A stretch of DNA of 64,000 nt from Sphingobacteriales bacterium (GTDB lineage Bacteria > Bacteroidota > Bacteroidia > Chitinophagales > Chitinophagaceae): the NCBI GenBank assembly GCA_003963365.1, contig RXJG01000004.1, positions 886,162 to 950,161 on the forward strand. The letters are read 5' to 3'. A program made the position numbers and the translations under genes. The notes beneath the pieces are model-generated. The model had not been told where the DNA came from and did not search any database. It saw nothing but the letters and a program-made list of their open reading frames with translations. How positions within the stretch are numbered: the first letter of the stretch is position 1; the number at the start of each line of letters is the position of its first letter. This document shows positions 1-7,655 of this stretch, in pieces.

Positions 1-147
1 TAAACTTTCTTTTACAGCTTCAGCACATTTCAGCATATCCCGCTTATGTTCGCTCTTAGCACTTACTGAAGGAATTCTGAGAAGGTCAAGCATTTCGTTA
101 AGAAAACGTTCTTTGTTCTTTTCCTGGTAATCTTTCCAAACTTGCAT
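1..147 (-). CDS. M20-family dipeptidase/metallopeptidase, N-terminal fragment
   Basis: Only the first 49 codons lie in the window; the rest runs off the left edge. The ATG is at 145-147 on the minus strand. The translation begins MQVWKDYQEKNKERF and continues with LDLLRIPSVSA, which is the typical N-terminal motif of M20 zinc aminopeptidases and dipeptidases (substrate-strand start before the zinc site). No metal ligand is visible in this fragment, so the family call rests on that motif alone. A candidate -7 element (CGAAAGTA read on the plus strand, 184-191) lies about 37 bases upstream of the start. Confidence 0.7.
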   Translation of the reverse strand, partial: MQVWKDYQEKNKERFLNEMLDLLRIPSVSAKSEHKRDMLKCAEAVKESL

Positions 148-331
148 AACGTTAATTGAATGAGATTGAAAAATATAAGACAACGAAAGTAGGGATTTTC
201 GATTTACAGAATGATGATGGTAGGATGGCCTTTTAAGAAAACATTTGCTTTTGCAAAGCCGCATTTGTCAGTATGCAGACAGTCTTAGTATTTACAGAAG
301 TGGAACTTTGAGTTCTACTTTCATGAGTTGG

Positions 332-350
332 TAAAACCATTTCGGTTTTA
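332..350. repeat. Hairpin, 7-bp stem
   Basis: TAAAACC (332-338) and GGTTTTA (344-350) are perfectly complementary around a 5-base loop. It sits 10 bases before the stronger hairpin at 361-384, so the two may form one structured transcript region. Confidence 0.5.
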
Positions 351-360
351 GGGTTAAGTG

Positions 361-384
361 AGCACGGTGTTTTTACACCGTGCT
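361..384 (+). terminator. Hairpin, possible intrinsic terminator
   Basis: AGCACGGTGT and ACACCGTGCT form a perfect 10-bp stem with a TTTT loop. Downstream on the plus strand is TTATTATTTG, a weak T-rich tract; no T tract follows on the minus strand. No plus-strand gene ends just upstream, so it could instead be a structured RNA or a palindromic repeat. Confidence 0.4.
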
Positions 385-473
385 TTATTATTTGTGCAAA
401 AGTTTGTTGAAGCTTTAACACTTATTAACGGAACATCACCTATAAATTTGCGAAGCGATTGTTTAAGCTACAT

Positions 474-524
474 CAGCCTTTGTTGGTCTTATTACCTGTG
501 TGTAAATAGTTCCGGCAAAGGCTG
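474..524. repeat. 9-bp inverted repeat downstream of membrane-protein gene
   Basis: CAGCCTTTG (474-482) and CAAAGGCTG (516-524) are perfect inverse complements separated by 33 bases. They lie just beyond the stop codon of the 533-1057 gene and could be a weak termination structure for that minus-strand gene. Confidence 0.35.
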
Positions 525-532
525 AGCCAATT

Positions 533-1057
533 TTAGTACTTACGTGAACGAAAAAGACGGGGTAATCCGAGAAGGATATATACAACAGCGAGCCCTGCTA
601 ATGTAAATTTAACTGCGGCACACACAAATGTGGCCAGTGTGGAAAACACATCATAATTTCCTTTGAGTGTTTGCAGCATTAATATATTTTCAATAATATC
701 AAATCCACCTGCTGTTAAAGCCATCACTGCGAAATTTTTACCGGCTTTTTTCTGCCATTTCTGACTATGATACCGAATTTTACGGCAGGCTGCAAAAAGG
801 AATAAACTATAAAAGAAAATAAAAATAAAATCGAGGTAAATATTTTTGCCGGCTATAGTAAGGCGATCAGTGTTCTCATCGGGCTCCCATGCTTTAAGTA
901 CATTTTGTACTTCTTCCTTTGTTTTAGCCAACTCCAGGCTTACAATTTTTAAAGGGGTATTTTCTGTTTTTAAACTACTTCCCTGTTTCTGAAGAACAAA
1001 CATCATAATAACTGTTCCAAGAAATAAGGGCAGTAAAACTTTCCAGCTATAATTCAT
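533..1057 (-). CDS. Hypothetical membrane protein, four predicted TM segments
   Basis: I do not recognise a family. The 174-residue product has a hydrophobic N-terminal segment (about residues 7-22), a polar extracytoplasmic-type stretch of about 50 residues, then three further hydrophobic segments (about 74-91, 109-128 and 140-163) and a basic C-terminus (LFRSRKY). This suggests a small integral inner-membrane protein. The start codon at 1055-1057 is supported by a perfect -7 element (TACGTTTG on the minus strand, 1080-1087). It stands alone between the superoxide dismutase gene and the left-edge spacer. No function is inferred. Confidence 0.6.
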   Translation of the reverse strand: MNYSWKVLLPLFLGTVIMMFVLQKQGSSLKTENTPLKIVSLELAKTKEEVQNVLKAWEPDENTDRLTIAGKNIYLDFIFIFFYSLFLFAACRKIRYHSQKWQKKAGKNFAVMALTAGGFDIIENILMLQTLKGNYDVFSTLATFVCAAVKFTLAGLAVVYILLGLPRLFRSRKY

Positions 1058-1079
1058 CCTTCCGGGTTAAATGAAGGAG

Positions 1080-1087
1080 CAAACGTA
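1080..1087 (-). promoter_or_regulatory. Candidate -7 element for the 533-1057 gene
   Basis: The minus strand reads TACGTTTG, a full match to the Bacteroidota -7 consensus TAnnTTTG, 22 bases before the ATG. I see no good -33 TTTG at the usual 19-20 base distance. Confidence 0.4.
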
Positions 1088-1128
1088 ATATTTTTTTAAA
1101 AGAGTATAACAGAAATTTTTAACCGGAA

Positions 1129-1884
1129 TTAAAAATTTTGTTCAAAACGGGTTTGAATAAAGTTCCAGTTTACCACTTTCCACCACTGCTCAATATAATC
1201 GGCTCTTTTATTTTGATACTTTAAATAGTAGGCATGTTCCCATACATCTAATCCCAATAGGGGAAAACCTTTTAAATCAGAAATATCCATTAATGGATTA
1301 TCCTGGTTAGGAGTGGAACCAATTTTTAATTTTTTATCCGGCGTTAATACCAGCCATGCCCACCCGCTTCCAAATCTTGATTTAGCGGCATCACTAAACT
1401 GTGTTTTAAAAGCATCAAATGAATTAAAATTTTCTTCAATTGCTTTTAATAATTTTCCGGAAGCAGTTCCTTCACCAGTTGCTTTCATACTCTTCCAGAA
1501 TAATTCATGATTGTAATGTCCGCCACCGTTATTCCTTATTTTAGGAGAGTACTTTGAAACTTTGGCCAATACATCTTCCAATGGTGTTTTGATATCAACA
1601 GCCTCTGCCTGTGCTGCTTCTTTTAAGTTTTTACTGTAAGCTGCTGCATGTTTGGTGTAATGAATTTCCATGGTCATGGCATCAATGGATGGCTCCAGGT
1701 CTTTGTAGGCATATGCTAACGGAGTTTGATCAAAACCAGTAGGGAGTAATGCAACGCCTGCTTCTTTTTTTACAAATGAACTTAACACAATTTCGGCTGA
1801 AGAAGCTGTAATGGCCGTTACGATACCTGCCTTAGCGGTATCAGCAATAAATTTACGGCGGGATGATTTATTTTGTTTGCTCAT
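1129..1884 (-). CDS. Superoxide dismutase (Mn/Fe type) with twin-arginine signal
   Basis: The enzyme converts superoxide to hydrogen peroxide and oxygen. Expected metal ligands are H75 (in EIHYTKH), H126 (in GGHYNHELFW), D213 and H217 (in LGLDVWEHAYY). The GGGH context and Q194 in NQDNPL are the arrangement usual in manganese enzymes, so Mn or cambialistic use is likely (inference). At 251 residues it is about 50 longer than cytoplasmic forms. The extra N-terminus carries SRRKFIAD followed by an alanine-rich hydrophobic run, which is a twin-arginine (Tat) type signal, so the folded enzyme probably acts outside the cytoplasm. It follows the LptF/LptG-type permease by 39 bases on the same strand and may be co-transcribed with it. 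Confidence 0.93.
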   Translation of the reverse strand: MSKQNKSSRRKFIADTAKAGIVTAITASSAEIVLSSFVKKEAGVALLPTGFDQTPLAYAYKDLEPSIDAMTMEIHYTKHAAAYSKNLKEAAQAEAVDIKTPLEDVLAKVSKYSPKIRNNGGGHYNHELFWKSMKATGEGTASGKLLKAIEENFNSFDAFKTQFSDAAKSRFGSGWAWLVLTPDKKLKIGSTPNQDNPLMDISDLKGFPLLGLDVWEHAYYLKYQNKRADYIEQWWKVVNWNFIQTRFEQNF

Positions 1885-1923
1885 AATATTAAATTTAATT
1901 TCAAAAGTTACACCAATTATTTG

Positions 1924-3390
1924 TTAAGCGATTATTTTCTCTTTTTTCTGTTTACCTAAAGTGTTAATTACCCAGGAAAACCATGGTTTAATTTTTTTTG
2001 ACAAACGATAATAATATTCTTTATTAAACAATTGTGAGTCATGCATGGCTTTATAGGTGAGAAAAAACCCAATCGGTATTAATACAAAAGTTGATAACCA
2101 CATTCCTGAAAAGGCATTGAAAACGTCCTGCTTGGCTAATTTTTCACCAAAGGTGTTGAGCAAATGGAAAATGATAAAGAAAATTAATGCAAATACAAAC
2201 GGTAAACCTAAGCCGCCTTTACGTATGATGGATCCCAGCGGGGCACCAATTAAAAATAATACCAGGCAAGCCAGCGATAAAGCAAACTTACGGTGCCATT
2301 CAATTTTATGCAGTTGAATTTGTTTTAACCGTTCTGAATATTCAGATACCCTTGTCTCATTAAGATTTTTTATGGCGGTCAGCTGACTTTGTGCCTTGGT
2401 CATAATAGAATACCTTGTTGAGTCAGGTACGAGGTCATTGGCAGATTTGATGGCTGTTTTTATTATTTTGCTGCTGTCCCATACTTTTTGATCAAGGGCA
2501 TTAAAGTTGAAGAATGAAGAAATAGATGCCCGGTTTTTTATTTGAAAACTGTCAAATGTTTTATTAAGTGAATCTATAGTGGTGGAAAGCTGCCGCACAC
2601 TCAGCATTTGGTAAAAATTTTTAAAAGTTGAATCATCGTAATTCAACCTGGCCAGGGCACTTAAATCAAAAACTTTCTGATAATTTTTAAAACCCAGCCG
2701 TATATATTCCGTTCCGTTGTTATTGCTGCTGTTACCTCTTTCCTGGTAACGCCAGCCATTTTTAAGATCGAACAATAATTTTTTCTTATCGGGTGAAACA
2801 GACATGGTTCCTTTTTCAGCCACAATAATATTATCCTGCAGTTCGTAACTATGTTCGTAAATAATAACGTTCTCCAGGTTTCTTCCTTCCTTATCTTTTT
2901 TACCAACCTTCATGGTATAACCGGGAATGCCATCATAAAAAACTCCTTCCTTTAGATCAAATGCCGGTTTACTGAAACGGATATTGGTAAGCAGGGTTTT
3001 CATTTTCAAATTGGCTACCGGGATGATATAATTATTGAAGAGAAATGCAATACCACAAATAATTATTGCTACCACAAATAAAGGCCGCATGAACCGTAAT
3101 AAGGGGATACCCGCTGATTTGATAGCCACTAATTCAAAGGTTTCACCCAGGTTTCCAAAGGTCATAATGGATGCCAGCAACATTCCCAGTGGAAAAGCCA
3201 GGGGAACCAGTGTAGCGGATACATAACCAATCAATTTTGCAATGGTAAAAAAATCCAGCCCTTTACCAACCAGATCGTCAATGTAAAGCCAGAAGAATTG
3301 CATTACCAGTACAAAAAGGGTAATAAAAAAGGTAGCCACAAACGGACCAATAAAAGCCTTAATTATAAGTTTGTCTAACTTTTTAATCAC
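1924..3390 (-). CDS. LptF/LptG-family permease (YjgP/YjgQ)
   Basis: This inner-membrane protein belongs to the family whose pairs form the LptB2FG transporter that extracts lipopolysaccharide for delivery to the outer membrane. The 488-residue product begins MIKKLDKLIIKAF and has hydrophobic segments near residues 12-35, 55-80 and 100-125, a long periplasmic domain (about 125-370) and three C-terminal membrane segments (about 375-460). That is the family layout, although the periplasmic domain is longer than in proteobacterial LptF (about 366 residues). The start is GTG at 3388-3390; no in-frame ATG lies near. A second family member lies at 62611-63711, and the two may partner (inference). 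It is divergent from the 3426 gene across only about 35 bases. Confidence 0.85.
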   Translation of the reverse strand: MIKKLDKLIIKAFIGPFVATFFITLFVLVMQFFWLYIDDLVGKGLDFFTIAKLIGYVSATLVPLAFPLGMLLASIMTFGNLGETFELVAIKSAGIPLLRFMRPLFVVAIIICGIAFLFNNYIIPVANLKMKTLLTNIRFSKPAFDLKEGVFYDGIPGYTMKVGKKDKEGRNLENVIIYEHSYELQDNIIVAEKGTMSVSPDKKKLLFDLKNGWRYQERGNSSNNNGTEYIRLGFKNYQKVFDLSALARLNYDDSTFKNFYQMLSVRQLSTTIDSLNKTFDSFQIKNRASISSFFNFNALDQKVWDSSKIIKTAIKSANDLVPDSTRYSIMTKAQSQLTAIKNLNETRVSEYSERLKQIQLHKIEWHRKFALSLACLVLFLIGAPLGSIIRKGGLGLPFVFALIFFIIFHLLNTFGEKLAKQDVFNAFSGMWLSTFVLIPIGFFLTYKAMHDSQLFNKEYYYRLSKKIKPWFSWVINTLGKQKKEKIIA

Positions 3391-3406
3391 CCGGGTTAAT
3401 GTACTT

Positions 3407-3414
3407 TAGCTTTG
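3407..3414 (+). promoter_or_regulatory. Candidate -7 element that decides the 3426 start
   Basis: TAGCTTTG matches TAnnTTTG fully and ends 11 bases before the ATG at 3426. An alternative in-frame ATG at 3399 lies upstream of this element and would not be in the transcript, so 3426 is preferred. No convincing -33 element is seen. Confidence 0.4.
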
Positions 3415-3425
3415 AAAATTTTATT

Positions 3426-4058
3426 ATGAGCAGGGCAAAAATACAGCTTTCATCCTTCGAAAAAGAACTGGTACAAAACAGCGACTGGATTTTAACAAAG
3501 CGCAGCATCATTGATAAAGTGTATACACTGTTTGGTAATTTATCGGAAATATATTCCACCATCATTGATAAAGCTAGCGTACCCGCCGAAATCAGATTAA
3601 CAGCACCCAAAATTTCACGGGGGGAAAACTATTACGGGTTGCCGTATGTGGTGCTTGATTATCCAAGAATATTTGATAAAGAAAATGTATTCGCTATTCG
3701 TACTTTATTCTGGTGGGGGAATTTTTTTAGCAGTTCATTTCATATAAAAGGTGAATATAAAAGACAGTTTATCCAATCAATTTTCTCCAATTATGAACAA
3801 TTTTTAAAAGCAGGATATTTCCTTTGTACAAATGATGATGAATGGGATTTTCGTTTTGCCGAAAATAATTTCAAATCAATCAATGAAATTTCCCGGGGTG
3901 AATGGGAAACCCTGTTAAAGGAAAAGAGTTTTATAAAACTTTCAGTAAAAATTCCATTAGCAAGCTGGGATCATGTGACGGATGAGTTAATTAAATTTTT
4001 TCAGCTTAACCTGCAATCAGCCGGAATTAATTTCCGAGACGGTGAAATAAATCTTTAA
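3426..4058 (+). CDS. Hypothetical protein
   Basis: I do not recognise this 210-residue protein. It starts MSRAKIQLSSFEKELVQNSD, lacks a signal peptide and long hydrophobic segments, and is mixed charged and aromatic (FWWGNFF near the middle), so it looks like a soluble cytoplasmic protein. An upstream ATG at 3399 would add nine residues, but a -7 promoter element lies inside that extension. Its last 32 bases overlap the 3' end of the convergent START-like gene (4027-4407). Related hypothetical proteins next to START-like genes would be expected in other Bacteroidota if this pairing is meaningful (inference). Confidence 0.65.
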   Translation: MSRAKIQLSSFEKELVQNSDWILTKRSIIDKVYTLFGNLSEIYSTIIDKASVPAEIRLTAPKISRGENYYGLPYVVLDYPRIFDKENVFAIRTLFWWGNFFSSSFHIKGEYKRQFIQSIFSNYEQFLKAGYFLCTNDDEWDFRFAENNFKSINEISRGEWETLLKEKSFIKLSVKIPLASWDHVTDELIKFFQLNLQSAGINFRDGEINL

Positions 4059-4407
4059 CCTGGTAACCCCATAACTGGCTTTGGTCTTTAATATCTTTTT
4101 TTTCAGCAAAATCTTTTATTACCAGTATAGTTTGATTGGTTACTTCAGATTTTTCAATGCGGAACTCAAAGTATTCATCTTTGGCTGCATGCAGCCAGCG
4201 GTAACGTACAAATTTTTCTTGTTCTGTTTCCAGCAGCTGTGCTTTATCTTCCGAGCCGTTCCAGTTAAAACTATAAATGCCATCTTTTTCATCCACTTTA
4301 TCTGCAAACCATTCCTGTAAACCGGCAGGGGTGTATAAAAATTCATACAAAATTACCGGCGAACATCTTACAGGATACTCGAGTGTATACAAAACTTTCT
4401 TACTCAT
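4027..4407 (-). CDS. START-like (SRPBCC/AHSA1-type) domain protein
   Basis: The 126-residue product has the small-domain pattern of the SRPBCC fold: an early strand (VLYTLEYPVRCS), the helix motif PAGLQEWFADKV typical of AHSA1-like proteins, alternating strands (DGIYSFNWNG, EKFVRYRWL) and a C-terminal amphipathic helix (QLWGYQVKDLFHRLGN). Such proteins form a hydrophobic ligand-binding or chaperone-cofactor cavity; the ligand cannot be predicted. The gene is convergent with the 3426 gene and shares 32 bases with it at the 3' ends. It is divergent from rpoD. Confidence 0.75.
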   Translation of the reverse strand: MSKKVLYTLEYPVRCSPVILYEFLYTPAGLQEWFADKVDEKDGIYSFNWNGSEDKAQLLETEQEKFVRYRWLHAAKDEYFEFRIEKSEVTNQTILVIKDFAEKKDIKDQSQLWGYQVKDLFHRLGN

Positions 4408-4696
4408 CCTTTCTGTTGTATAATGAATCTTGTGATTCTGTTTTTCAATCTAATACGTGCAATTATAGGAAATAATCTGAGTTATGAAAATATTTTTTAT
4501 ACCAGGAAATGTTTAATAAGGTATTGGCTATTGTTAAACAAAATTTATTTCGGTGTTTCTACTGAAGTTTTGGGAGAAAATTTTGGCTGGTATTGTAAAA
4601 AAAAATAATTTACAGTGATACTTAACCGCTAAAACCAGCGTTTATAGTAGGAATTTTAACCAATTCATAACTATCCAATAACCAAAACCAGGCCCC

Positions 4697-5569
4697 ATGA
4701 GCATGCGTCAACTAAAAATTACCAAATCTATCACCAACAGGGAGTCTCAAAGTCTTGAGAAATATCTCCAGGAAATTGGTAAAGTTGAACTTATCTCCCC
4801 AGAAGAAGAAGTTAGATTAGCAACCCTTATAAAACAGGGTGATCAAAGAGCTTTGGATCGTTTAACCAAAGCCAACCTTCGTTTTGTGGTTTCTGTAGCC
4901 AAGCAATATCAAAACCAGGGATTGAGTTTACCTGATTTGATCAATGAAGGAAATCTCGGGCTTATAAAAGCTGCCCAGCGTTTTGATGAAACCCGTGGTT
5001 TCAAATTCATTTCATACGCTGTGTGGTGGATCCGCCAGAGTATTTTGCAGGCCCTCGCAGAGCAGGCAAGAATCGTTCGTCTTCCCTTAAATAAAGTTGG
5101 CTTAAGCAACCGCATTAATAAGGCTTACTCAGCGCTGGAACAGGAGTTTGAAAGAGAACCTACTCCTGAAGAACTGGCTGAAGTTTTGAATATGGAAACG
5201 GAAGAAATAGCTGCCACATTAGGTGTTGGCGGCCGTCATATAAGTATGGATCAGCCCCTGGCTGAAGGAGAAGATAATACGCTGGTGGATGTGATGGAAA
5301 ATCCTAATGCCGTAGCTACTGATGAGGAACTCGAACACAATGAATCATTAAAATTAGAAATAAGCCGTTCGCTCAAGACATTAACAGATCGTCAGCAGGA
5401 TGTTATTTGTTATTTCTTTGGTATAGGAGTGGATCACCCGATGAGCCTGGAAGATATTGGGGAAAAATTCAATCTTACCCGGGAAAGAGTTCGCCAGATA
5501 AAAGATAAAGCCATTACTAAATTGCGTACAAATAACCGTTGCCGTCAATTAAGAGGGTTTCTCGGTTAA
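4697..5569 (+). CDS. rpoD: Primary RNA polymerase sigma factor (sigma-70, short Bacteroidota form)
   Basis: This is the housekeeping sigma factor that directs RNA polymerase to promoters. Region 1.2 is at about residues 15-45 ([19 protein letters not shown]), region 2 at about 50-125 ([36 protein letters not shown] and the [12 protein letters not shown] -10 helix), region 3 at about 130-205 and region 4 at about 225-290, with the helix-turn-helix [19 protein letters not shown]. Region 1.1 is absent, which gives 290 residues instead of the 350-600 of many phyla. This is usual for Bacteroidota and fits their unusual TTTG/TAnnTTTG promoters. The ATG at 4697 is followed by a second ATG at 4703 (MRQLKI), which is the usual family start. 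A hairpin with T tract follows at 5607-5640. Confidence 0.96.
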   Translation: MSMRQLKITKSITNRESQSLEKYLQEIGKVELISPEEEVRLATLIKQGDQRALDRLTKANLRFVVSVAKQYQNQGLSLPDLINEGNLGLIKAAQRFDETRGFKFISYAVWWIRQSILQALAEQARIVRLPLNKVGLSNRINKAYSALEQEFEREPTPEELAEVLNMETEEIAATLGVGGRHISMDQPLAEGEDNTLVDVMENPNAVATDEELEHNESLKLEISRSLKTLTDRQQDVICYFFGIGVDHPMSLEDIGEKFNLTRERVRQIKDKAITKLRTNNRCRQLRGFLG

Positions 5570-5587
5570 AAAATATTTTGCAAAGCC

Positions 5588-5595
5588 TATCTTTG
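5588..5595 (+). promoter_or_regulatory. Candidate -7 element in the rpoD-ffh spacer
   Basis: TATCTTTG, followed by C, is a perfect Bacteroidota -7 match in the 129-base spacer. The -33 position is poor (GTTA or GGTT). Transcription would start near 5602, just before the terminator-like hairpin at 5607. Confidence 0.35.
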
Positions 5596-5606
5596 CATCC
5601 CTTAAA

Positions 5607-5640
5607 GTGAGTATAACATAATGTTATATTCACTTTTTGT
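5607..5640 (+). terminator. Intrinsic terminator after rpoD
   Basis: GTGAGTATAACA (5607-5618) pairs with TGTTATATTCAC (5622-5633) through 12 base pairs, one of them G-U, around a TAA loop. TTTTTG and further T-rich sequence follow. It is a plausible terminator for rpoD, although it also lies immediately after the -7 element at 5588. Confidence 0.6.
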
Positions 5641-5698
5641 TTTTATAAAACTCTGAAGGCGGTTATAAATCCCTTCAGCGGTTAAGAAAAGAAATATT

Positions 5699-7024
5699 AT
5701 GTTCAACAGTTTACAAGAGAAATTAGAAGGTGCCTTTAAACAACTAAAAGGACAGGGAAGAATTACCGAGTTAAATATAGCTGCGACGGTAAAAGAAATT
5801 CGCCGTGCACTGGTAGATGCCGATGTAAACTTTAAAATCGCCAAAGAATTTACAGATAAGGTAAAGGATAAAGCAATTGGTGAAAAGGTGATAACGGCCG
5901 TGTCTCCCGGTCAGTTGATGGTGAAGATCGTTAAAGATGAACTCACCGAATTAATGGGCGGCATGGAAAGTGAATTAGATTTGAAAGGAAACCCTACGGT
6001 GATTTTAATTGCCGGATTGCAGGGTAGTGGTAAAACAACTTTTAGTGGTAAGCTGGCCAATTATCTTAAAACAAAAAAAGGGAAATCTCCATTGCTGGTA
6101 GCGGCTGATATTTATCGTCCGGCGGCGATCGACCAGTTACAGGTATTAGGTTCGCAAATAAATGTGGATGTATATAGTGAACCGGAGAATAAAGATGCCG
6201 TTGCCATTGCCCAGAATGCCATCAAAGAAGCTAAATCAAAAAACAAAAATGTAGTCATCATCGATACTGCCGGTCGTTTGGCAGTAGATGAAGTGATGAT
6301 GACGGAAGTGGCAAATATTAAGTCAGCTGTTTCTCCCAATGAAATATTGTTTGTAGTAGATTCCATGACGGGGCAGGATGCAGTGAATACTGCCAAGGCC
6401 TTTAACGATCGGTTGGATTTCACCGGTGTTATCTTAACTAAATTAGATGGTGATACAAGAGGCGGTGCGGCTTTATCAATTAAATACACGGTACAAAAAC
6501 CCATTAAGTTTGTAAGCAGTGGCGAAAAGATGGAAACGCTGGATGTATTCTATCCCGAGAGGATGGCCCAGCGTATTCTGGGTATGGGAGATATTACCTC
6601 ACTTGTTGAAAAGGCGCAGGAGCAATTTGATGAAGAACAGGCTAAGAAGCTGGAAAAGAAAATCCGCAAAAACCAATTTGATTTTGCTGATTTCAAAACG
6701 CAACTGGAGCAGATAAAGAAAATGGGTAATCTGAAAGATTTGCTTGGTATGATTCCCGGAATGGGTAAAGCAGTAAAGGATTTAGACATCAGTGATGACG
6801 CCTTCAAAGGAGTGGAAGCAATTATCAATTCGATGACACCATACGAACGGGCTAATCCCGATTCAATTGACCAGAAACGCCGCATTCGGATTGCTAAAGG
6901 AAGCGGAAAAGATCTTTCGGAAGTGAACCAATTTATGAAGCAGTTTGAGCAAATGCGGGACATGATGAAGATGATGAACAAGATGCCCATGGGTGGCCGG
7001 ATGCCGGGTTTGGGCAGGCGATAA
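5699..7024 (+). CDS. ffh: Signal recognition particle GTPase Ffh (SRP54)
   Basis: Ffh binds 4.5S RNA and signal sequences of nascent membrane proteins and delivers ribosomes to FtsY. The N domain spans about residues 1-90. The GTPase G domain spans about 95-295 with the P-loop GLQGSGKTT, the DTAGR motif and TKLDGDTRGGAAL. The methionine-rich M domain spans about 325-441, with MGNLKDLLGMIPGMGKA and a C-terminus rich in Met (MRDMMKMMNKMPMGG), which lines the signal-peptide groove. At 441 residues it is the usual length. The start codon at 5699 begins the conserved MFNSLQEKLEGAFK. It is followed by rpsP with its own promoter. Confidence 0.97.
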   Translation: MFNSLQEKLEGAFKQLKGQGRITELNIAATVKEIRRALVDADVNFKIAKEFTDKVKDKAIGEKVITAVSPGQLMVKIVKDELTELMGGMESELDLKGNPTVILIAGLQGSGKTTFSGKLANYLKTKKGKSPLLVAADIYRPAAIDQLQVLGSQINVDVYSEPENKDAVAIAQNAIKEAKSKNKNVVIIDTAGRLAVDEVMMTEVANIKSAVSPNEILFVVDSMTGQDAVNTAKAFNDRLDFTGVILTKLDGDTRGGAALSIKYTVQKPIKFVSSGEKMETLDVFYPERMAQRILGMGDITSLVEKAQEQFDEEQAKKLEKKIRKNQFDFADFKTQLEQIKKMGNLKDLLGMIPGMGKAVKDLDISDDAFKGVEAIINSMTPYERANPDSIDQKRRIRIAKGSGKDLSEVNQFMKQFEQMRDMMKMMNKMPMGGRMPGLGRR

Positions 7025-7053
7025 ATTGTTAATTTAAAAAGTATTATTTTTGG

Positions 7054-7084
7054 TTTGTCGATTGAGCACAGATACATATCTTTG
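7054..7084 (+). promoter_or_regulatory. Promoter of rpsP (TTTG-N19-TATCTTTG)
   Basis: TTTG at 7054-7057 and TATCTTTG at 7077-7084 are separated by exactly 19 bases, a full match to the Bacteroidota consensus. Transcription would start near 7091, giving a leader of about 40 bases. The element lies inside the 78-base upstream extension of the reading frame, which excludes the longer start at 7055. Confidence 0.8.
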
Positions 7085-7132
7085 CCGACCTTAATAACCC
7101 TATTTGTTCACGCATTTAAATTTTTATTTAAG

Positions 7133-7576
7133 ATGCCAGTTAAAATCAGATTGCAGCGTCACGGCTCAAAAAAACGCCCTTTTTACTTCATTGTAGTGGC
7201 AGATGCCCGTGCTCCCCGTGATGGTAAATTCATTCAAAAAATCGGTACGTACAACCCACTTACTGTTCCGGCTTCAATTAACATTGACCGCCAGAAGTCT
7301 TTGGATTGGTTACAGAAAGGTGCACAACCTACTGATACCGTTAGAAGGATTTTATCTTTCAAAGGAGTACTTTATCTTAAGCACTTACTGCGTGGTGTAA
7401 AGCTTGGTTTGTTTGATGAAGCTACTGCTATGGACAAGTTTATGAAATGGAGCCAGGAACATGACTCCAGCGTAACTCGTCGCCAAACCGATCACAAACG
7501 TGCAAGAATTGCCCGTAAAAGTGAACCGGCGGTAAAAAAAGTAGCTAGCGGTGATGATGCAAAAACAGAAGAATAA
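7133..7576 (+). CDS. rpsP: 30S ribosomal protein S16
   Basis: S16 is a small-subunit assembly protein. The 147-residue product has the conserved N-terminus [20 protein letters not shown], followed by [22 protein letters not shown] and the downstream [16 protein letters not shown] motif. The C-terminal third (about residues 90-147) is a Lys/Ala/Glu-rich extension ([14 protein letters not shown]) beyond the roughly 80-90 residue core, which is common in Bacteroidota. The start at 7133 is chosen because it gives the conserved N-terminus and because the promoter overlaps the longer frame. A strong terminator follows, then rimM. Confidence 0.96.
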   Translation: MPVKIRLQRHGSKKRPFYFIVVADARAPRDGKFIQKIGTYNPLTVPASINIDRQKSLDWLQKGAQPTDTVRRILSFKGVLYLKHLLRGVKLGLFDEATAMDKFMKWSQEHDSSVTRRQTDHKRARIARKSEPAVKKVASGDDAKTEE

Positions 7577-7606
7577 CCAACTACTCTGTTAAATCAAACT
7601 TTTTAA

Positions 7607-7636
7607 AGCCTTTCCGTTTACGGAAGGGCTTTTTTT
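7607..7636 (+). terminator. Intrinsic terminator between rpsP and rimM
   Basis: AGCCTTTCCG (7607-7616) and CGGAAGGGCT (7621-7630) form a 10-bp stem with one G-U pair and a TTTA loop, followed by six more T residues. It sits 20 bases upstream of the rimM start, so rimM expression must come from read-through or a promoter I cannot see. Confidence 0.8.
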
Positions 7637-7655
7637 AATAAATGACAGCTGATCA

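Larger units (their letters stand above)
148..532. other. Gene-free spacer with three inverted repeats
   Basis: This 385-base stretch separates the divergent M20 peptidase start from the 3' end of the next minus-strand gene. A 62-codon minus-strand frame (233-421) has no recognisable protein character and crosses the hairpins, so I do not call it. The spacer contains a 7-bp hairpin at 332-350, a perfect 10-bp hairpin at 361-384 and a 9-bp inverted repeat at 474-482/516-524. I see no RNA gene that I can name. Confidence 0.6.

Noticed and set aside
233..421. 62-codon minus-strand reading frame in the left spacer
   Set aside because: It crosses two hairpins, has no signal or domain pattern and no promoter; the residue mix looks like translated noncoding DNA.
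4423..4608. 61-codon plus-strand reading frame upstream of rpoD
   Set aside because: AT-driven frame with Ile/Asn/Phe/Lys bias, no promoter element and no recognisable motif; more likely part of the rpoD leader.
7055..7132. N-terminal extension of rpsP
   Set aside because: It contains a full consensus promoter, and S16 proteins start [11 protein letters not shown].
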